Below the pieces are notes generated by a model. The model was not told where the DNA came from and searched no databases. It saw nothing but the letters and a program-made list of their open reading frames with translations. This document shows, piece after piece, positions 44,560 to 52,568 of a stretch of DNA of 64,000 nucleotides (position 1 is the stretch's first letter; each line of letters begins with the position of its first letter). The translations under genes and the position numbers were made by a program. Origin of the DNA: an uncultured Burkholderiaceae bacterium (GTDB taxonomy: Bacteria > Pseudomonadota > Gammaproteobacteria > Burkholderiales > Burkholderiaceae); the NCBI GenBank assembly GCA_937871985.1, contig CALMPB010000468.1, forward strand, positions 62,001 through 126,000, read 5' to 3'.

Positions 44560-45861
44560 GCCAGCCGGACGCGCGCCCACGTATCGCGCGCGCGGGCGAA
44601 GCATGACGCCGGACAGCCGTTGCTCAGCTGCATGGGCCACCCAGCCGGCGGTTCGGCCGAGGCAGTGCAGATACACCGCCGCGCCCGCAGGCAGGCCTAG
44701 TACGTGCGCCAAAATCACCAATGCGGCGAACAAATTGGGGTAGGCGCCGGTTCTGCGATGCACCGCGTCGACGAATTCGAGTAGCCGCTCCCGCGTCGCC
44801 GCCGCGCCCGACAGGTCGCGCACCATCTCCAGCAGCAGCTCGGCTCGAGGGTCACGATCGTATAAGGGATGGCCGAAGCACGGCACTCCCGTGTACGCCA
44901 TCGGACGGTCGGCGCACAACACCTCGGCCAAATACTGCTCCAGATCCATCATGCCGCCAGCCTGCATGGGGCCGGCCTGGGCCATCAGTGCTGAGGCCAC
45001 GCAGGCGTACATGTCGACGCCGGTGGAAGAACTGATACGTGCGCAAAAGGTGGGAGCCGACAGTTCGTTGTCCACACTGAGCACCAGGGCAGCGTTGATC
45101 GCCGCAAGCAATTGGTCCGCGTCAGGCCGCCCGGCCAGGCCGAAGCCACGCAGCACGCGCCACGCCACGAATTCGTCGGCAATCACGGTAGCGTAAGCGT
45201 GGTCCGGCCCAAAGTATCCGGATATTCCGGAAAAGGCGTTGATCAGCCGCAATCCGCTCACGCGTGCATCGCCGTGGCCGCGAGCGTCGCCAGCGGCCTC
45301 CAGCGCGCTGAGTTGCAGCGCTGCCATCGCCAGGACACGGATTGGCGAAAAGGCGTCGGCCTGCTGCGGCATCGAAACCAGTTTGCCCCGCATCTCGGCC
45401 GATTCATCTTCCATGACTGGCCACGGACGATCGCGCGCCGGCGGCAGACCGCCCCACAAAAGGTCCGCCACGTATTCCAGCGAACGGCCTTCCCGGGCCA
45501 AGGTGGTGGCTGGCTGCCCGCGGTACCTCGGCCCTGCCGTGCTGATTTCGCAAATAGAAGTCTGCACTACCGGTTCGCCATAACGCAGCGACTGAGCCAC
45601 TGGCGCGCCGCCGCCCTTGGCGCCGACGCGGGTACTGAGCTTCTCTAGATCGGATTTGCGATACAGGCTGGTGCGCCGTCCGGGCTCGGTCAGCGTCTTG
45701 ATCAGGCCACGGCTGACATATGTGTAAAGCGATTCCTTCTTGATTCCCAACATGGCTAGGGCTTCGTCACGGCGCACATAGTCCACGTCGTTGACGCGGC
45801 GGCCGGATTCTCCGGGAGTGAGCGCGACGGCATCGTCTGAAGACTGGTGCGGCTTACCCAT
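44551..45861 (-). CDS. HTH/citrate-synthase-like fusion lacking catalytic residues
   Basis: A 436-residue fusion. Residues about 27-75 form an excisionase/MerR-like helix-turn-helix (YVRRDEALAMLGIKKESLYT, YVSRGLIKTLTEPGRR, SLYRKSDLEKLS). From about 95 the chain is citrate-synthase-like (SLEYVADLLWGG, SVDNELSAPTFCARISSSTG, CFGHPLYDRDPRAELLLEM, GLPAGAAVYLHCLGRTAGW). The three catalytic residues of citrate synthase are replaced: the His of ADHELN is Asn265, the His of GPLHGG is Gln300 (GPMQAGG), and the Asp of YPNVD is Phe378 (YPNLF). It therefore looks like an acyl-CoA or carboxylate-sensing regulator, not an enzyme. The open frame extends six codons upstream; ATG 45,861 has AGAGGAAAC before it. 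It is divergent from the Rieske operon. Confidence 0.75.
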   Translation of the reverse strand: MGKPHQSSDDAVALTPGESGRRVNDVDYVRRDEALAMLGIKKESLYTYVSRGLIKTLTEPGRRTSLYRKSDLEKLSTRVGAKGGGAPVAQSLRYGEPVVQTSICEISTAGPRYRGQPATTLAREGRSLEYVADLLWGGLPPARDRPWPVMEDESAEMRGKLVSMPQQADAFSPIRVLAMAALQLSALEAAGDARGHGDARVSGLRLINAFSGISGYFGPDHAYATVIADEFVAWRVLRGFGLAGRPDADQLLAAINAALVLSVDNELSAPTFCARISSSTGVDMYACVASALMAQAGPMQAGGMMDLEQYLAEVLCADRPMAYTGVPCFGHPLYDRDPRAELLLEMVRDLSGAAATRERLLEFVDAVHRRTGAYPNLFAALVILAHVLGLPAGAAVYLHCLGRTAGWVAHAAEQRLSGVMLRPRARYVGARPAGSF

Positions 45862-45914
45862 GGGCAGTTTCCTCTTCAAATATTGGGGTCATTGTCGCGT
45901 AATTTTATATCGAT

Positions 45915-45947
45915 TTGATAGTCGATCTATACATTGATCGATGTCAA
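45915..45947. promoter_or_regulatory. Inverted repeat in the promoter region of the Rieske operon
   Basis: TTGATAGTCGATC (45,915-45,927) and GATCGATGTCAA (45,936-45,947) are inverted with one extra base, eight bases apart. The site lies between the HTH/citrate-synthase-like gene and the oxygenase gene (132-base gap), in AT-rich DNA, and is a likely binding site for the fusion protein. Confidence 0.55.
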
Positions 45948-45992
45948 TCATAAACTTCTCTCCACAGTATTAACTGCCCACGGAGACACCAG

Positions 45993-47153
45993 ATGCAAAC
46001 CGCTACCATCCAGCTGAGAGAGCTATCGCCCCGCTTCGAGAAAACCCGCGAGAGCCTTCTGCGTGCGCGCCATTTGCCCGGCGGCGTCTACAGTTCCGAA
46101 GAAATCTATGCGCTGGAGAAAGAGCGCATCTTCATGACACACTGGCTTTCCGTCGGCCGCGTCGAAGAAATTCCGAATGTCGGCGACTACATGACTTTCA
46201 GCGTCATGAACGAGCCCATCCTGATTTCGCGACCGGCCGAGAACGAAATCCAGGTGTGCATGAACATGTGCCTGCATCGAGGGGTGGCTGTTGCCAGTGG
46301 GTGCGGCCACGCCAAGGACTTCAGCTGTCCCTATCACGCCTGGCTATTCGACGTCGGTGGCAAGCTAATTGCCGCACCGGGCATGAAGGAATCCGAAGTC
46401 GACATGAGCGGCGCCCGGCTCAAGCCGTTGCCGGTCAAGATCTGGCGCGGCTGGATCTTCACCAATTTCGCCGAAAGTCCCATGTCATTCGAGGAATACA
46501 TCGCGCCGTACGAGAAAGGACTGTGGTGGTTTCAGTCTGGCGAGTGCAAGCTCGCGGATAAGGTCGAGATCGATGTCAAATGCAATTGGAAATTTCTTGT
46601 CGAGAACCTCATCGACATCTATCACGTTGGTGTGATTCATAAAAGTACTTTTGGCGGCTTCGTTAAAGGCGAGAAGCTAAAATTTCAGCTCGAGGCCAAT
46701 GGCGGCTGGCACACGCAGTACGAAGCTCGGCCGCACTCCACGAGCGGCCAGCAGGTGTTCCCCACGCTGCCGTGGGCAACCGACAAGTCGTCGGGCATCG
46801 CCTGCAAGGCAGGGATCTATCCCAATTTGAATCTATCCATGCGCTCGGACAGCCTGCGCATGTGGCACGTCTGGCCGATCTCGCCCAACGAAACACGCGT
46901 CGTCTGCTATCTGCTTTTCCCCGAAGCGGCCTTCTCCATTCCCAACTACGAGGAAGAACTGACTAAGTATCGAGCCTTTGTCAAACAAATCATCGCAGAG
47001 GACGCGGTGATGGTTGAATCGCTGCAAAACGCTTCGGGGTCAAGATTTTTCCAGCCTGGCCCGATGGCGCCGCTGGAAGAGGCGCTGCACCACATGGAAA
47101 ACCATTACATCGACTTGATGACGGACGAACCACTGAAGGGGTCGCAATCATGA
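45993..47153 (+). CDS. Rieske ring-hydroxylating oxygenase, large subunit
   Basis: A 386-residue oxygenase. Rieske ligands are Cys93, His95, Cys112 and His115 (CLHRGVAVASG, SCPYHAW). The catalytic iron site lies in ENLIDIYHVGVIHKSTFG with His211, His216 and Asp208. It has no small (beta) subunit partner nearby. With the ferredoxin and FAD reductase that follow it forms a three-component system that hydroxylates or demethylates an aromatic acid. GGAGAC precedes the ATG. The module's substrate cannot be told from sequence. Confidence 0.87.
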   Translation: MQTATIQLRELSPRFEKTRESLLRARHLPGGVYSSEEIYALEKERIFMTHWLSVGRVEEIPNVGDYMTFSVMNEPILISRPAENEIQVCMNMCLHRGVAVASGCGHAKDFSCPYHAWLFDVGGKLIAAPGMKESEVDMSGARLKPLPVKIWRGWIFTNFAESPMSFEEYIAPYEKGLWWFQSGECKLADKVEIDVKCNWKFLVENLIDIYHVGVIHKSTFGGFVKGEKLKFQLEANGGWHTQYEARPHSTSGQQVFPTLPWATDKSSGIACKAGIYPNLNLSMRSDSLRMWHVWPISPNETRVVCYLLFPEAAFSIPNYEEELTKYRAFVKQIIAEDAVMVESLQNASGSRFFQPGPMAPLEEALHHMENHYIDLMTDEPLKGSQS

Positions 47154-47467
47154 GCTGGATCAACGTGGCGCCGTACGCAGATATCGAAGGCGAGGAGACT
47201 TTACCCATAGAGGTCGATGGGCAGAAAATTTGCCTCTACAACCTGGACGGCAAAGTCTTCGCCACGGATAACCAATGTACCCATGGCGACGCGGCCTTGT
47301 CGGATGGCCTTATTCAGGAGGGCGGTCTGATCGAATGCCCCCTTCACGAAGGCACTTTTGATATTCGTACGGGAGAGGCGAAGGGAGCTCCCTGCACGCA
47401 GGATTTGCGTTGCCATGAGATCAAGGTGGAGGGCGGGGTCATCTATTTGCGTCCCGCGGCCCGCTAG
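47150..47467 (+). CDS. Rieske-type ferredoxin
   Basis: A 105-residue ferredoxin with Rieske ligands Cys43, His45, Cys63 and His66 (NQCTHGDAALSDG, ECPLHEGTF). Family start MSWINVAPYADI. It carries electrons from the FAD reductase to the oxygenase. Its ATG overlaps the oxygenase stop (ATGA), so translation is coupled. Confidence 0.9.
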   Translation: MSWINVAPYADIEGEETLPIEVDGQKICLYNLDGKVFATDNQCTHGDAALSDGLIQEGGLIECPLHEGTFDIRTGEAKGAPCTQDLRCHEIKVEGGVIYLRPAAR

Positions 47468-47476
47468 GAAATCGAA

Positions 47477-48703
47477 ATGAAAACTGTGGTCATCGGCGCC
47501 GGTCAGTCTGGCGCCTGGGTCGCACGCACCGTGCGCGAGCACATGCCTGATGCCGAGGTTGCCCTGATCGGAGAAGAAGCGCTCGCACCTTATGAGCGTC
47601 CTCCATTGTCCAAAAGCATACTGGCCGGTTCGGAAAGCGAACCGGCGTATCTGCTATCTGTTGAGCAGGCGCAATTGGCTGGAATCGACTTGCGGCTCGG
47701 TATCCGGGCAACTGGGATCGACAGGCACTGCAAGGTAGTTTCTTTGTCCAGTGGCGACCATATCTCCTACGACAAGCTTGTTATTGCCACAGGGGGCCGC
47801 GCCCGCGTTCCGAATTTTCCTGGCATAGCGCTCCCCGGCGTCCATACACTGCGGAGTTGGGACGACGCGATGAATGTACGGATCGCGCTAAAACGAGCTG
47901 GCGGGGGCAGATTGCTTGTTCTTGGTGGCGGCTGGATTGGTCTGGAGGTCGCCGCGACGGCCACTCAGCTCGGCACGCAGGTGACATTGCTGGAAGGAAA
48001 CACGCGCTTGTGTGCGCGATCTGTTCCGCCCGTGATCTCGGATTTCCTGATGCAAAGGCATCGCGATAACGGTGTCGACATCAGGCTAAACAGCTCACTC
48101 TTAGCCATCGAGCGGAATTCAGAGGGGAGCCTCGACACCATTACTAGCCAGGGCCGGCAGACGGTAGACCTAGTGCTGATCGGAGTGGGCCTCGCGCCAG
48201 GCGTTGAGCTTGCTGTCGAATGCGGGCTGGACGTCGACAATGGCATCCTGGTCAACGCAACTGGGTGCACGTCTGATCCCGATATCTACGCGGTGGGTGA
48301 TGTGGCAAACCAACCCTGCGGCTGGCCAAGTACACAAGGTGGCGCGCGTATTCGTTTCGAGTCCTGGGCGAACGCTCAGAACCAGGGTATTGCGGTGGGA
48401 CGATCCCTGGCGGGGCTACCTGCTTCAGTAGCCGAGATCCCATGGTTTTGGTCGGATCAATACAATTTAAATTTGCAGGTGCTCGGATTGCCCTCTGCCG
48501 AAGAGCCCTATGTCGTTCGGGGTGACATGACAGGGGACAAGTTCAGCCTCTTCCAGTTTCGCGATGGTCGGCTTCATTCTGTGATTGCCGTCAACGCTGC
48601 GCGGGACCTCAAGTTGGCGAAGCGGTGGATGCTGGCAGGCAATTCTCCCAGCGCGACCCAACTGGAAGACTCCGCATACCGCCTGGAGAAATTTAAGGGG
48701 TAG
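47477..48703 (+). CDS. FAD-dependent ferredoxin reductase
   Basis: A 408-residue pyridine-nucleotide-disulfide-type reductase without the redox disulfide. It has an FAD motif VVIGAGQSGAWVARTVRE, the SKSILAG and YDKLVIATGGRARVP blocks, an NAD motif LLVLGGGWIGLEVAATAT and the second FAD motif DIYAVGDVANQP. It reduces the Rieske ferredoxin encoded just upstream, ten bases away. The C-terminal reductase domain is complete. Confidence 0.9.
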   Translation: MKTVVIGAGQSGAWVARTVREHMPDAEVALIGEEALAPYERPPLSKSILAGSESEPAYLLSVEQAQLAGIDLRLGIRATGIDRHCKVVSLSSGDHISYDKLVIATGGRARVPNFPGIALPGVHTLRSWDDAMNVRIALKRAGGGRLLVLGGGWIGLEVAATATQLGTQVTLLEGNTRLCARSVPPVISDFLMQRHRDNGVDIRLNSSLLAIERNSEGSLDTITSQGRQTVDLVLIGVGLAPGVELAVECGLDVDNGILVNATGCTSDPDIYAVGDVANQPCGWPSTQGGARIRFESWANAQNQGIAVGRSLAGLPASVAEIPWFWSDQYNLNLQVLGLPSAEEPYVVRGDMTGDKFSLFQFRDGRLHSVIAVNAARDLKLAKRWMLAGNSPSATQLEDSAYRLEKFKG

Positions 48704-48932
48704 CATGCGCGCCGTGAACTACAGGAATCAGTGGGAAGGTCGAGCGTGCCGAAATGCGACGTCAATTTCGTGCTGGCCTCATTCACCTTCTAGACTCGAG
48801 AGGTTGGCGACCAGACCGCTAGGTATACGGCACCAAAGAGAATCGCCGATGACCGCTTCTGGCCGGGATCCGTCCTTGGTGACAGACCGCACCTGACCCA
48901 TGCCAGTCGGTTGATCAAGCAAGCCACGCTCG

Positions 48933-49202
48933 TCAAATTTTCAGGCACAACGGACGTTTGTCAGCGACTACGTTGGTGATGGTCCATTGCGCCCAGCTGG
49001 ACAGCTGTGGCAGTTCTTCCCAAGAGAGCGGCACGGAGACACCGAGTCCCGGCCGCGCCCTTGCTGACCACGCCGAAGCGGTCGTGGCGCTAAATCCGAT
49101 GCGAAGGTAATCGACAAAGATTATGCCTATTCGGATCTTGGGCCCGCTCTTAGCAACGAACAGTTGTGGCAGCGTCTGCGACAAATGGCGGTTGCCAGCC
49201 AA
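48933..49202 (-). pseudogene. Fragment of the LigD polymerase domain
   Basis: The 89-residue frame contains LSQTLPQLFVAKSGPKIRI and GIIFVDYLRIGFSATTASAW, then SARARPGLGVSVPLSWEELP and QWTITNVVAD. These are the last blocks of the LigD primase/polymerase domain (usual form FVAKSGPKNRxGKIFVDYLRN). Only this end is left, and a foreign tail follows. The changes N to I in KSGPKNR and KIFVDYLRN suggest decay. The rest of ligD is absent from the window. Confidence 0.68.
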
Positions 49203-49220
49203 GGGTGGGGATGCGTCGCC

Positions 49221-49405
49221 TCAGCGTGGGGGCGACGAGAAGTGCTTCCGAAGCGCGTCGACGGAAACGCCAACTTCCTTTACGGCCTGCCGAAGCTTGT
49301 CTTCGGTGACGCCGAATTCACGCGACCAATATTTGAGCTCGTGAGCCTCATTGACGTTCACGCGGGCGCGGTCTTGCGGGCCGCGGTACTAAGATCGTCA
49401 GACAT
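49221..49405 (-). pseudogene. Frameshifted DUF3606 small protein
   Basis: AAAGGAG stands seven bases before the ATG at 49,405, and MSDDLSTAAR follows. After one missing base near 49,375 the frame reads DRARVNVNEAHELKYWSREF and GVTEDKLRQAVKEVGVSVDA to a stop at 49,221. This is the complete core of the DUF3606 family, small basic proteins of unknown function common in proteobacterial plasmids and chromosomes. Restored it would have about 60 residues. The 200 bases between it and the radC-like gene hold nothing clear. Confidence 0.7.
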
Positions 49406-49613
49406 TGCCGCTCCTTTGAGAAGGTGGAACCGAGTCCAGTTAGCAAATGGCGTGCCCGGGAAAGCTGGCTTCTTAGGTGTGAGCTCTAGGTATAGCCCAA
49501 TGTCCATTGGTAAGAGCTGACTGCGCATGGCGAGTCCCCAATTCTGACACCCTCCATTGTTGACGACCGATCATTAATGGGTTGGTAGGCAACCCTTGCT
49601 ATTGGAGAGAGCA

Positions 49614-50153
49614 ATGCAACTAAGTTTCAGTCGCGCCTGGGCAGGAGAAAGGCAGGTGCCGCAGGATGTCCAGGGCGCCCCGGTTGTATGCGAGGCGGGC
49701 GGCCTCTATCGAGCCGCAACCCCGGAAGAGCTGCTACGTGCGGCTGCACAGCAATTGGAGGGGGCGCTGGGTAGTCGCTTGCCAGTGGACAAGCCGTCCG
49801 CCGCCATCGACTATATCGTGACGCGCCTGGCGCTGTCGGACGTGGAGGTGTTCGGCGTAATGTTCCTTGATGCGCAATTGAGAATGATCGCTTTCGAGGA
49901 AATGTTCAGAGGCACGCTGTCTGAGACGAGCGTGTATCCACGCGAGGTCGTCAAGGCGGCTATTCGGCACAACGCGCATTCCATCTTGATTGCCCACAAC
50001 CATCCCTCGGGTTCGTCGCAGCCAAGCAGGGCGGACGTTGAGGTTACGCGGCGCTTGAAGGACGCCGTGGCTCTGGTCAATGTGACATTGGTCGACCACG
50101 TGATCGTGGCGGCAGGTAGCGGCCATTCTATGGCCAAGATGGGCTTGATCTAG
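49614..50153 (+). CDS. RadC-like JAB-domain protein
   Basis: A 179-residue protein with an MPN/JAB metallopeptidase-like fold. The JAMM motif is IAHNHPSGSSQPSRADVEVT (His128, His130, Asp141), with Glu95 or Glu96 in IAFEEMFRGT as partner. It lacks the N-terminal helix-hairpin-helix of full RadC proteins, like versions carried on integrative elements and plasmids, whose role is uncertain. GGAGAG precedes the ATG at 49,614. It is convergent with the integrase across a shared terminator. Confidence 0.87.
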   Translation: MQLSFSRAWAGERQVPQDVQGAPVVCEAGGLYRAATPEELLRAAAQQLEGALGSRLPVDKPSAAIDYIVTRLALSDVEVFGVMFLDAQLRMIAFEEMFRGTLSETSVYPREVVKAAIRHNAHSILIAHNHPSGSSQPSRADVEVTRRLKDAVALVNVTLVDHVIVAAGSGHSMAKMGLI

Positions 50154-50174
50154 GCTTGCCCGCCTGCGTCCAAC

Positions 50175-50206
50175 AGCCGAAGACCGAACGGTCTTCGGCT
50201 TTTTTT
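50175..50206 (+). terminator. Intrinsic terminator between radC-like and integrase genes
   Basis: AGCCGAAGACC, loop GAAC, GGTCTTCGGCT, then seven T. An 11-bp perfect stem ends transcription of the radC-like gene; the reverse strand also gives a hairpin after the integrase stop (50,205). Confidence 0.9.
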
Positions 50207-51695
50207 ACGCCGCGAGTAGTTGCTTGGCGGTCAGCCGCTTTTGAAGCTCGGCTGGCGCCACGGCTCCCGACAGCAGTCTTCCCAAATAGTCGCCGAGCTT
50301 CGCCCATGCTGCTTGCTTCTCGTCGGCGTAGTCGTAGAGCTGGTAGTGCCGCCTGACACGGTTCTTGCCCGTGTGAATGACGTGATTTTGGCAGCGGTCG
50401 ATGATGTTTGGATCGATGCCCAGTGATTCCATGATGGTCGACCCCGTTCGCCGTAAATCATGAGGCGTCCAATTGCCGTTATGGCCTTTGCCGAGCACCA
50501 GGGAGTTGTCCGAAGCGCGGCGTGCTTTGGGCTGTCCGTTGAACATGGCTTGCCGATCTTTGATTTGCTTAGTAAAGGCCTGCTTGTACATCGGTTGGTC
50601 TACCCCCGCGTCATCATTGTCGCGCGAAGGTAGGAGCCAGCGGGATGATCCTGCCAGGCTGACAAGGGTCTCGAAATGCTTGACTGCGAAGGGTGACAGA
50701 AAGACCAGGTGGTCCCGCTTCTGTGATTTTCTGCCCTTGACGTTCGCCTTGGGAATGAACCACGTACCTTCTCGGAGATCGAGATGCGTAATTTCGGTTA
50801 GGTGCAGTTCCCCTATCCGGCATAGCGTGCTCAAACAGATCCAGGAAACTGCCTGCAACGCCTTGGATGGAGGCTTCCTCTTTCGCTTGTCATCCGAAGC
50901 GAGATACTGCTCCTCCAACTCGCGGTATCGAGTCTGGAGCTCGACAATCTCAATAGGCGGGAGAACGCGTTCGCGCGCGTTATCCGGGTCGTAATCGTCC
51001 GCCAGGAGCACCCCGAGCTCAACCAGCTCAACCGGATTTCCTTCCGAAAGCAGCTTTCGCCATGGTTGGCGCTTTTCTGCCCAATGGAACATCTGGCCCA
51101 GTATTTGGTAGGTCACCTCGGCAAGCCGATTGCAACCGCGGCCGACAATCGAGCGGATCACTCGCTCAATGTCCTTCTCGCGAATTGATCGCACGGGAGT
51201 ATCACCGATCAAGGGAAGCACGTCCTTTTCAACGATGCGCTTCACCTCGGTGTTGCCATCTGCTCGCTTCACTCCCGATTCTAGCCAGCTTTTATACATC
51301 TCTTGGAACGACAGGGCGTCGGTCGTGGCCTCTTCTTCAGCGGCGGTTACAGCGGCAGATTCAGCTGCCATAGCTTCCCGCATTTGGGCTTTTTCCAAGT
51401 CGCGGACGGCTGACGGATTGCGGCCCGCCTTAATGTCCGCCCGCGCTTTGTTCCTGGCGGAGCGGATCTCGTCGAGTGTGCGCTCCGGCCATGAGCCGCA
51501 GTAGAATCTCTTTACCTTGTCGCCCATGCGATAGGCGTATCGCCACACCACGGCCATCGTGCCGCGCTGAATGCGGATTTCCCCAGTCAGGCCGTCCCCA
51601 TCGGCCAGGTGATCACCGACCCATTCCGCCGGTACCGCTTCCAGTTCTTTGACGGTCCACCGCGCACCTTTTCCGCGTTTTGGGTATCTCGTCAT
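50205..51695 (-). CDS. Tyrosine recombinase (integrase) of the genomic element
   Basis: A 496-residue P4/phage-type integrase. An N-terminal arm-binding domain (DHLADGDGLTGEIRIQRGTM, then AYRMGDKVKRFYCGSWPE) is followed by a core-binding domain and the catalytic domain with Arg in STLCRIGELHLTE, HxxR in HDLRRTGST, a replaced second His (CQNHVIHTGK) and the Tyr in RRHYQLYDY. It catalyses integration and excision at the tRNA attachment site 180 bases away. Start at 51,695 (MTRYPKRGKGARW); the longer frame reaches 51,728. Its position beside the tRNA fragment marks the element's end. Confidence 0.9.
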   Translation of the reverse strand: MTRYPKRGKGARWTVKELEAVPAEWVGDHLADGDGLTGEIRIQRGTMAVVWRYAYRMGDKVKRFYCGSWPERTLDEIRSARNKARADIKAGRNPSAVRDLEKAQMREAMAAESAAVTAAEEEATTDALSFQEMYKSWLESGVKRADGNTEVKRIVEKDVLPLIGDTPVRSIREKDIERVIRSIVGRGCNRLAEVTYQILGQMFHWAEKRQPWRKLLSEGNPVELVELGVLLADDYDPDNARERVLPPIEIVELQTRYRELEEQYLASDDKRKRKPPSKALQAVSWICLSTLCRIGELHLTEITHLDLREGTWFIPKANVKGRKSQKRDHLVFLSPFAVKHFETLVSLAGSSRWLLPSRDNDDAGVDQPMYKQAFTKQIKDRQAMFNGQPKARRASDNSLVLGKGHNGNWTPHDLRRTGSTIMESLGIDPNIIDRCQNHVIHTGKNRVRRHYQLYDYADEKQAAWAKLGDYLGRLLSGAVAPAELQKRLTAKQLLAA

Positions 51696-51840
51696 ATTTC
51701 CTCGAATCTCTCCATTCTTCTGCCTCATGCGCCATATGGGACAACATATGGGACAACATTTTCGCGGCTGTCAGCGTACATTAGCGAACGTCGATGAACA
51801 AGGAAATTTGTATAAAGCCTTATGAATCAGTTGGTTATTC

Positions 51841-51869
51841 GTTCGCTGACGTTCGCCGACGTTCGCGCG
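51841..51869. repeat. Short tandem repeats next to the attachment site
   Basis: GTTCGCTGAC, GTTCGCCGAC and GTTCGCGCG follow each other directly, and an inverted relative (GCGAACGTCGATGAAC) lies at 51,783-51,798. Repeats placed between integrase and attachment core are typical arm-type binding sites of the recombinase or excisionase. Confidence 0.55.
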
Positions 51870-51876
51870 TTTCTAA

Positions 51877-51921
51877 TTTGGGAGCAGAGGGTCGCGAGTT
51901 CGAATCCCGCCGCCCCGACCA
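51877..51921 (+). other. attR: 3' half of tRNA-Pro(TGG)
   Basis: TTTGGGA is the anticodon loop with TGG, followed by the stem strand GCAGA, a variable region, the T-arm with loop TTCGAAT and the acceptor strand CGCCCCG, then ACCA. The 5' half (acceptor CGGGGCG and D-arm) is absent here, because the element inserted in the anticodon region and the complete tRNA gene should lie at the far left end. The 45 bases are therefore the attachment-site duplicate and not a gene. Confidence 0.8.
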
Positions 51922-51929
51922 ATAAAACC

Positions 51930-51963
51930 AAGGCCTTACAGAGATTGCTCTGTAAGGCCTTTG
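51930..51963 (+). terminator. Original terminator of the tRNA-Pro gene
   Basis: AAGGCCTTACAGAG and CTCTGTAAGGCCTT form a perfect 14-bp stem around ATTG, nine bases after the tRNA 3' end. It shows that the chromosomal tRNA unit was read left to right here. Confidence 0.85.
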
Positions 51964-52081
51964 TCATTGGGCCCCAGTGCCTGCCGGATGGCCCAGCACG
52001 CAACCTGTTTCTTGGCTCTACCCGAAAGCGCCGTCCGCATGCAGCATGGTGTCTTCCACAGCCACAACATCAGGATGCACC

Positions 52082-52546
52082 ATGCAACAACGCCTCGACT
52101 ACAGCCATGCCGCCCCCGAAGGCTACAAAGCCTATGGCGCGGTCTACGCCTATCTGCGCCAGTGCGGCCTGCCGGAAACGTTGATCAATCTGGTCTATTT
52201 GCGCGTCTCGCAGATCAATGGCTGCGCCTACTGCATCGACATGCATTCGCGGGACTTGCTCAAGCAGGGCGTGGCGGTGGACAAGCTGGTGCTGGTGCCG
52301 GTCTGGCGCGAAGCCGGCGCGCTGTTCAGCGCGCGCGAGCAGGCGGCGCTGGCCTGGGCCGAGTGCGTCACGCGGGTGGCCGACACGGGCGTGCCGGACG
52401 CGGACTACGGAGCCGCCGCGGCCGCATTCGACGACAAGGAATTGGCCGACCTGACCTACGCGATCGGATTGATGAATGCCTTCAATCGCCTCGGGGTCAC
52501 GTTCCGCAACGTGCCTACCGCGGTCAGGCAGGCGGTGGCGGCCTGA
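52082..52546 (+). CDS. AhpD-fold/carboxymuconolactone-decarboxylase-family protein
   Basis: A 154-residue protein with the AhpD core: RVSQINGCAYCIDMHSRDLL has the Cys-x-x-Cys and downstream His of the peroxidase-like active site, and the C-terminal LTYAIGLMNAFNRLGVTFR is typical. Family members are alkylhydroperoxidase-like or of unknown function. Start at 52,082 (MQQRLDYSHAAPEGYKAYG). First core gene after the attachment site. Confidence 0.85.
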   Translation: MQQRLDYSHAAPEGYKAYGAVYAYLRQCGLPETLINLVYLRVSQINGCAYCIDMHSRDLLKQGVAVDKLVLVPVWREAGALFSAREQAALAWAECVTRVADTGVPDADYGAAAAAFDDKELADLTYAIGLMNAFNRLGVTFRNVPTAVRQAVAA

Positions 52547-52568
52547 CGGCGCGGGCGCCGGCCCGGCG

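Noticed and set aside
51877..51921. A functional proline tRNA gene
   Set aside because: Only the 3' half from the anticodon loop is present; no D-arm or 5' acceptor strand precedes it.
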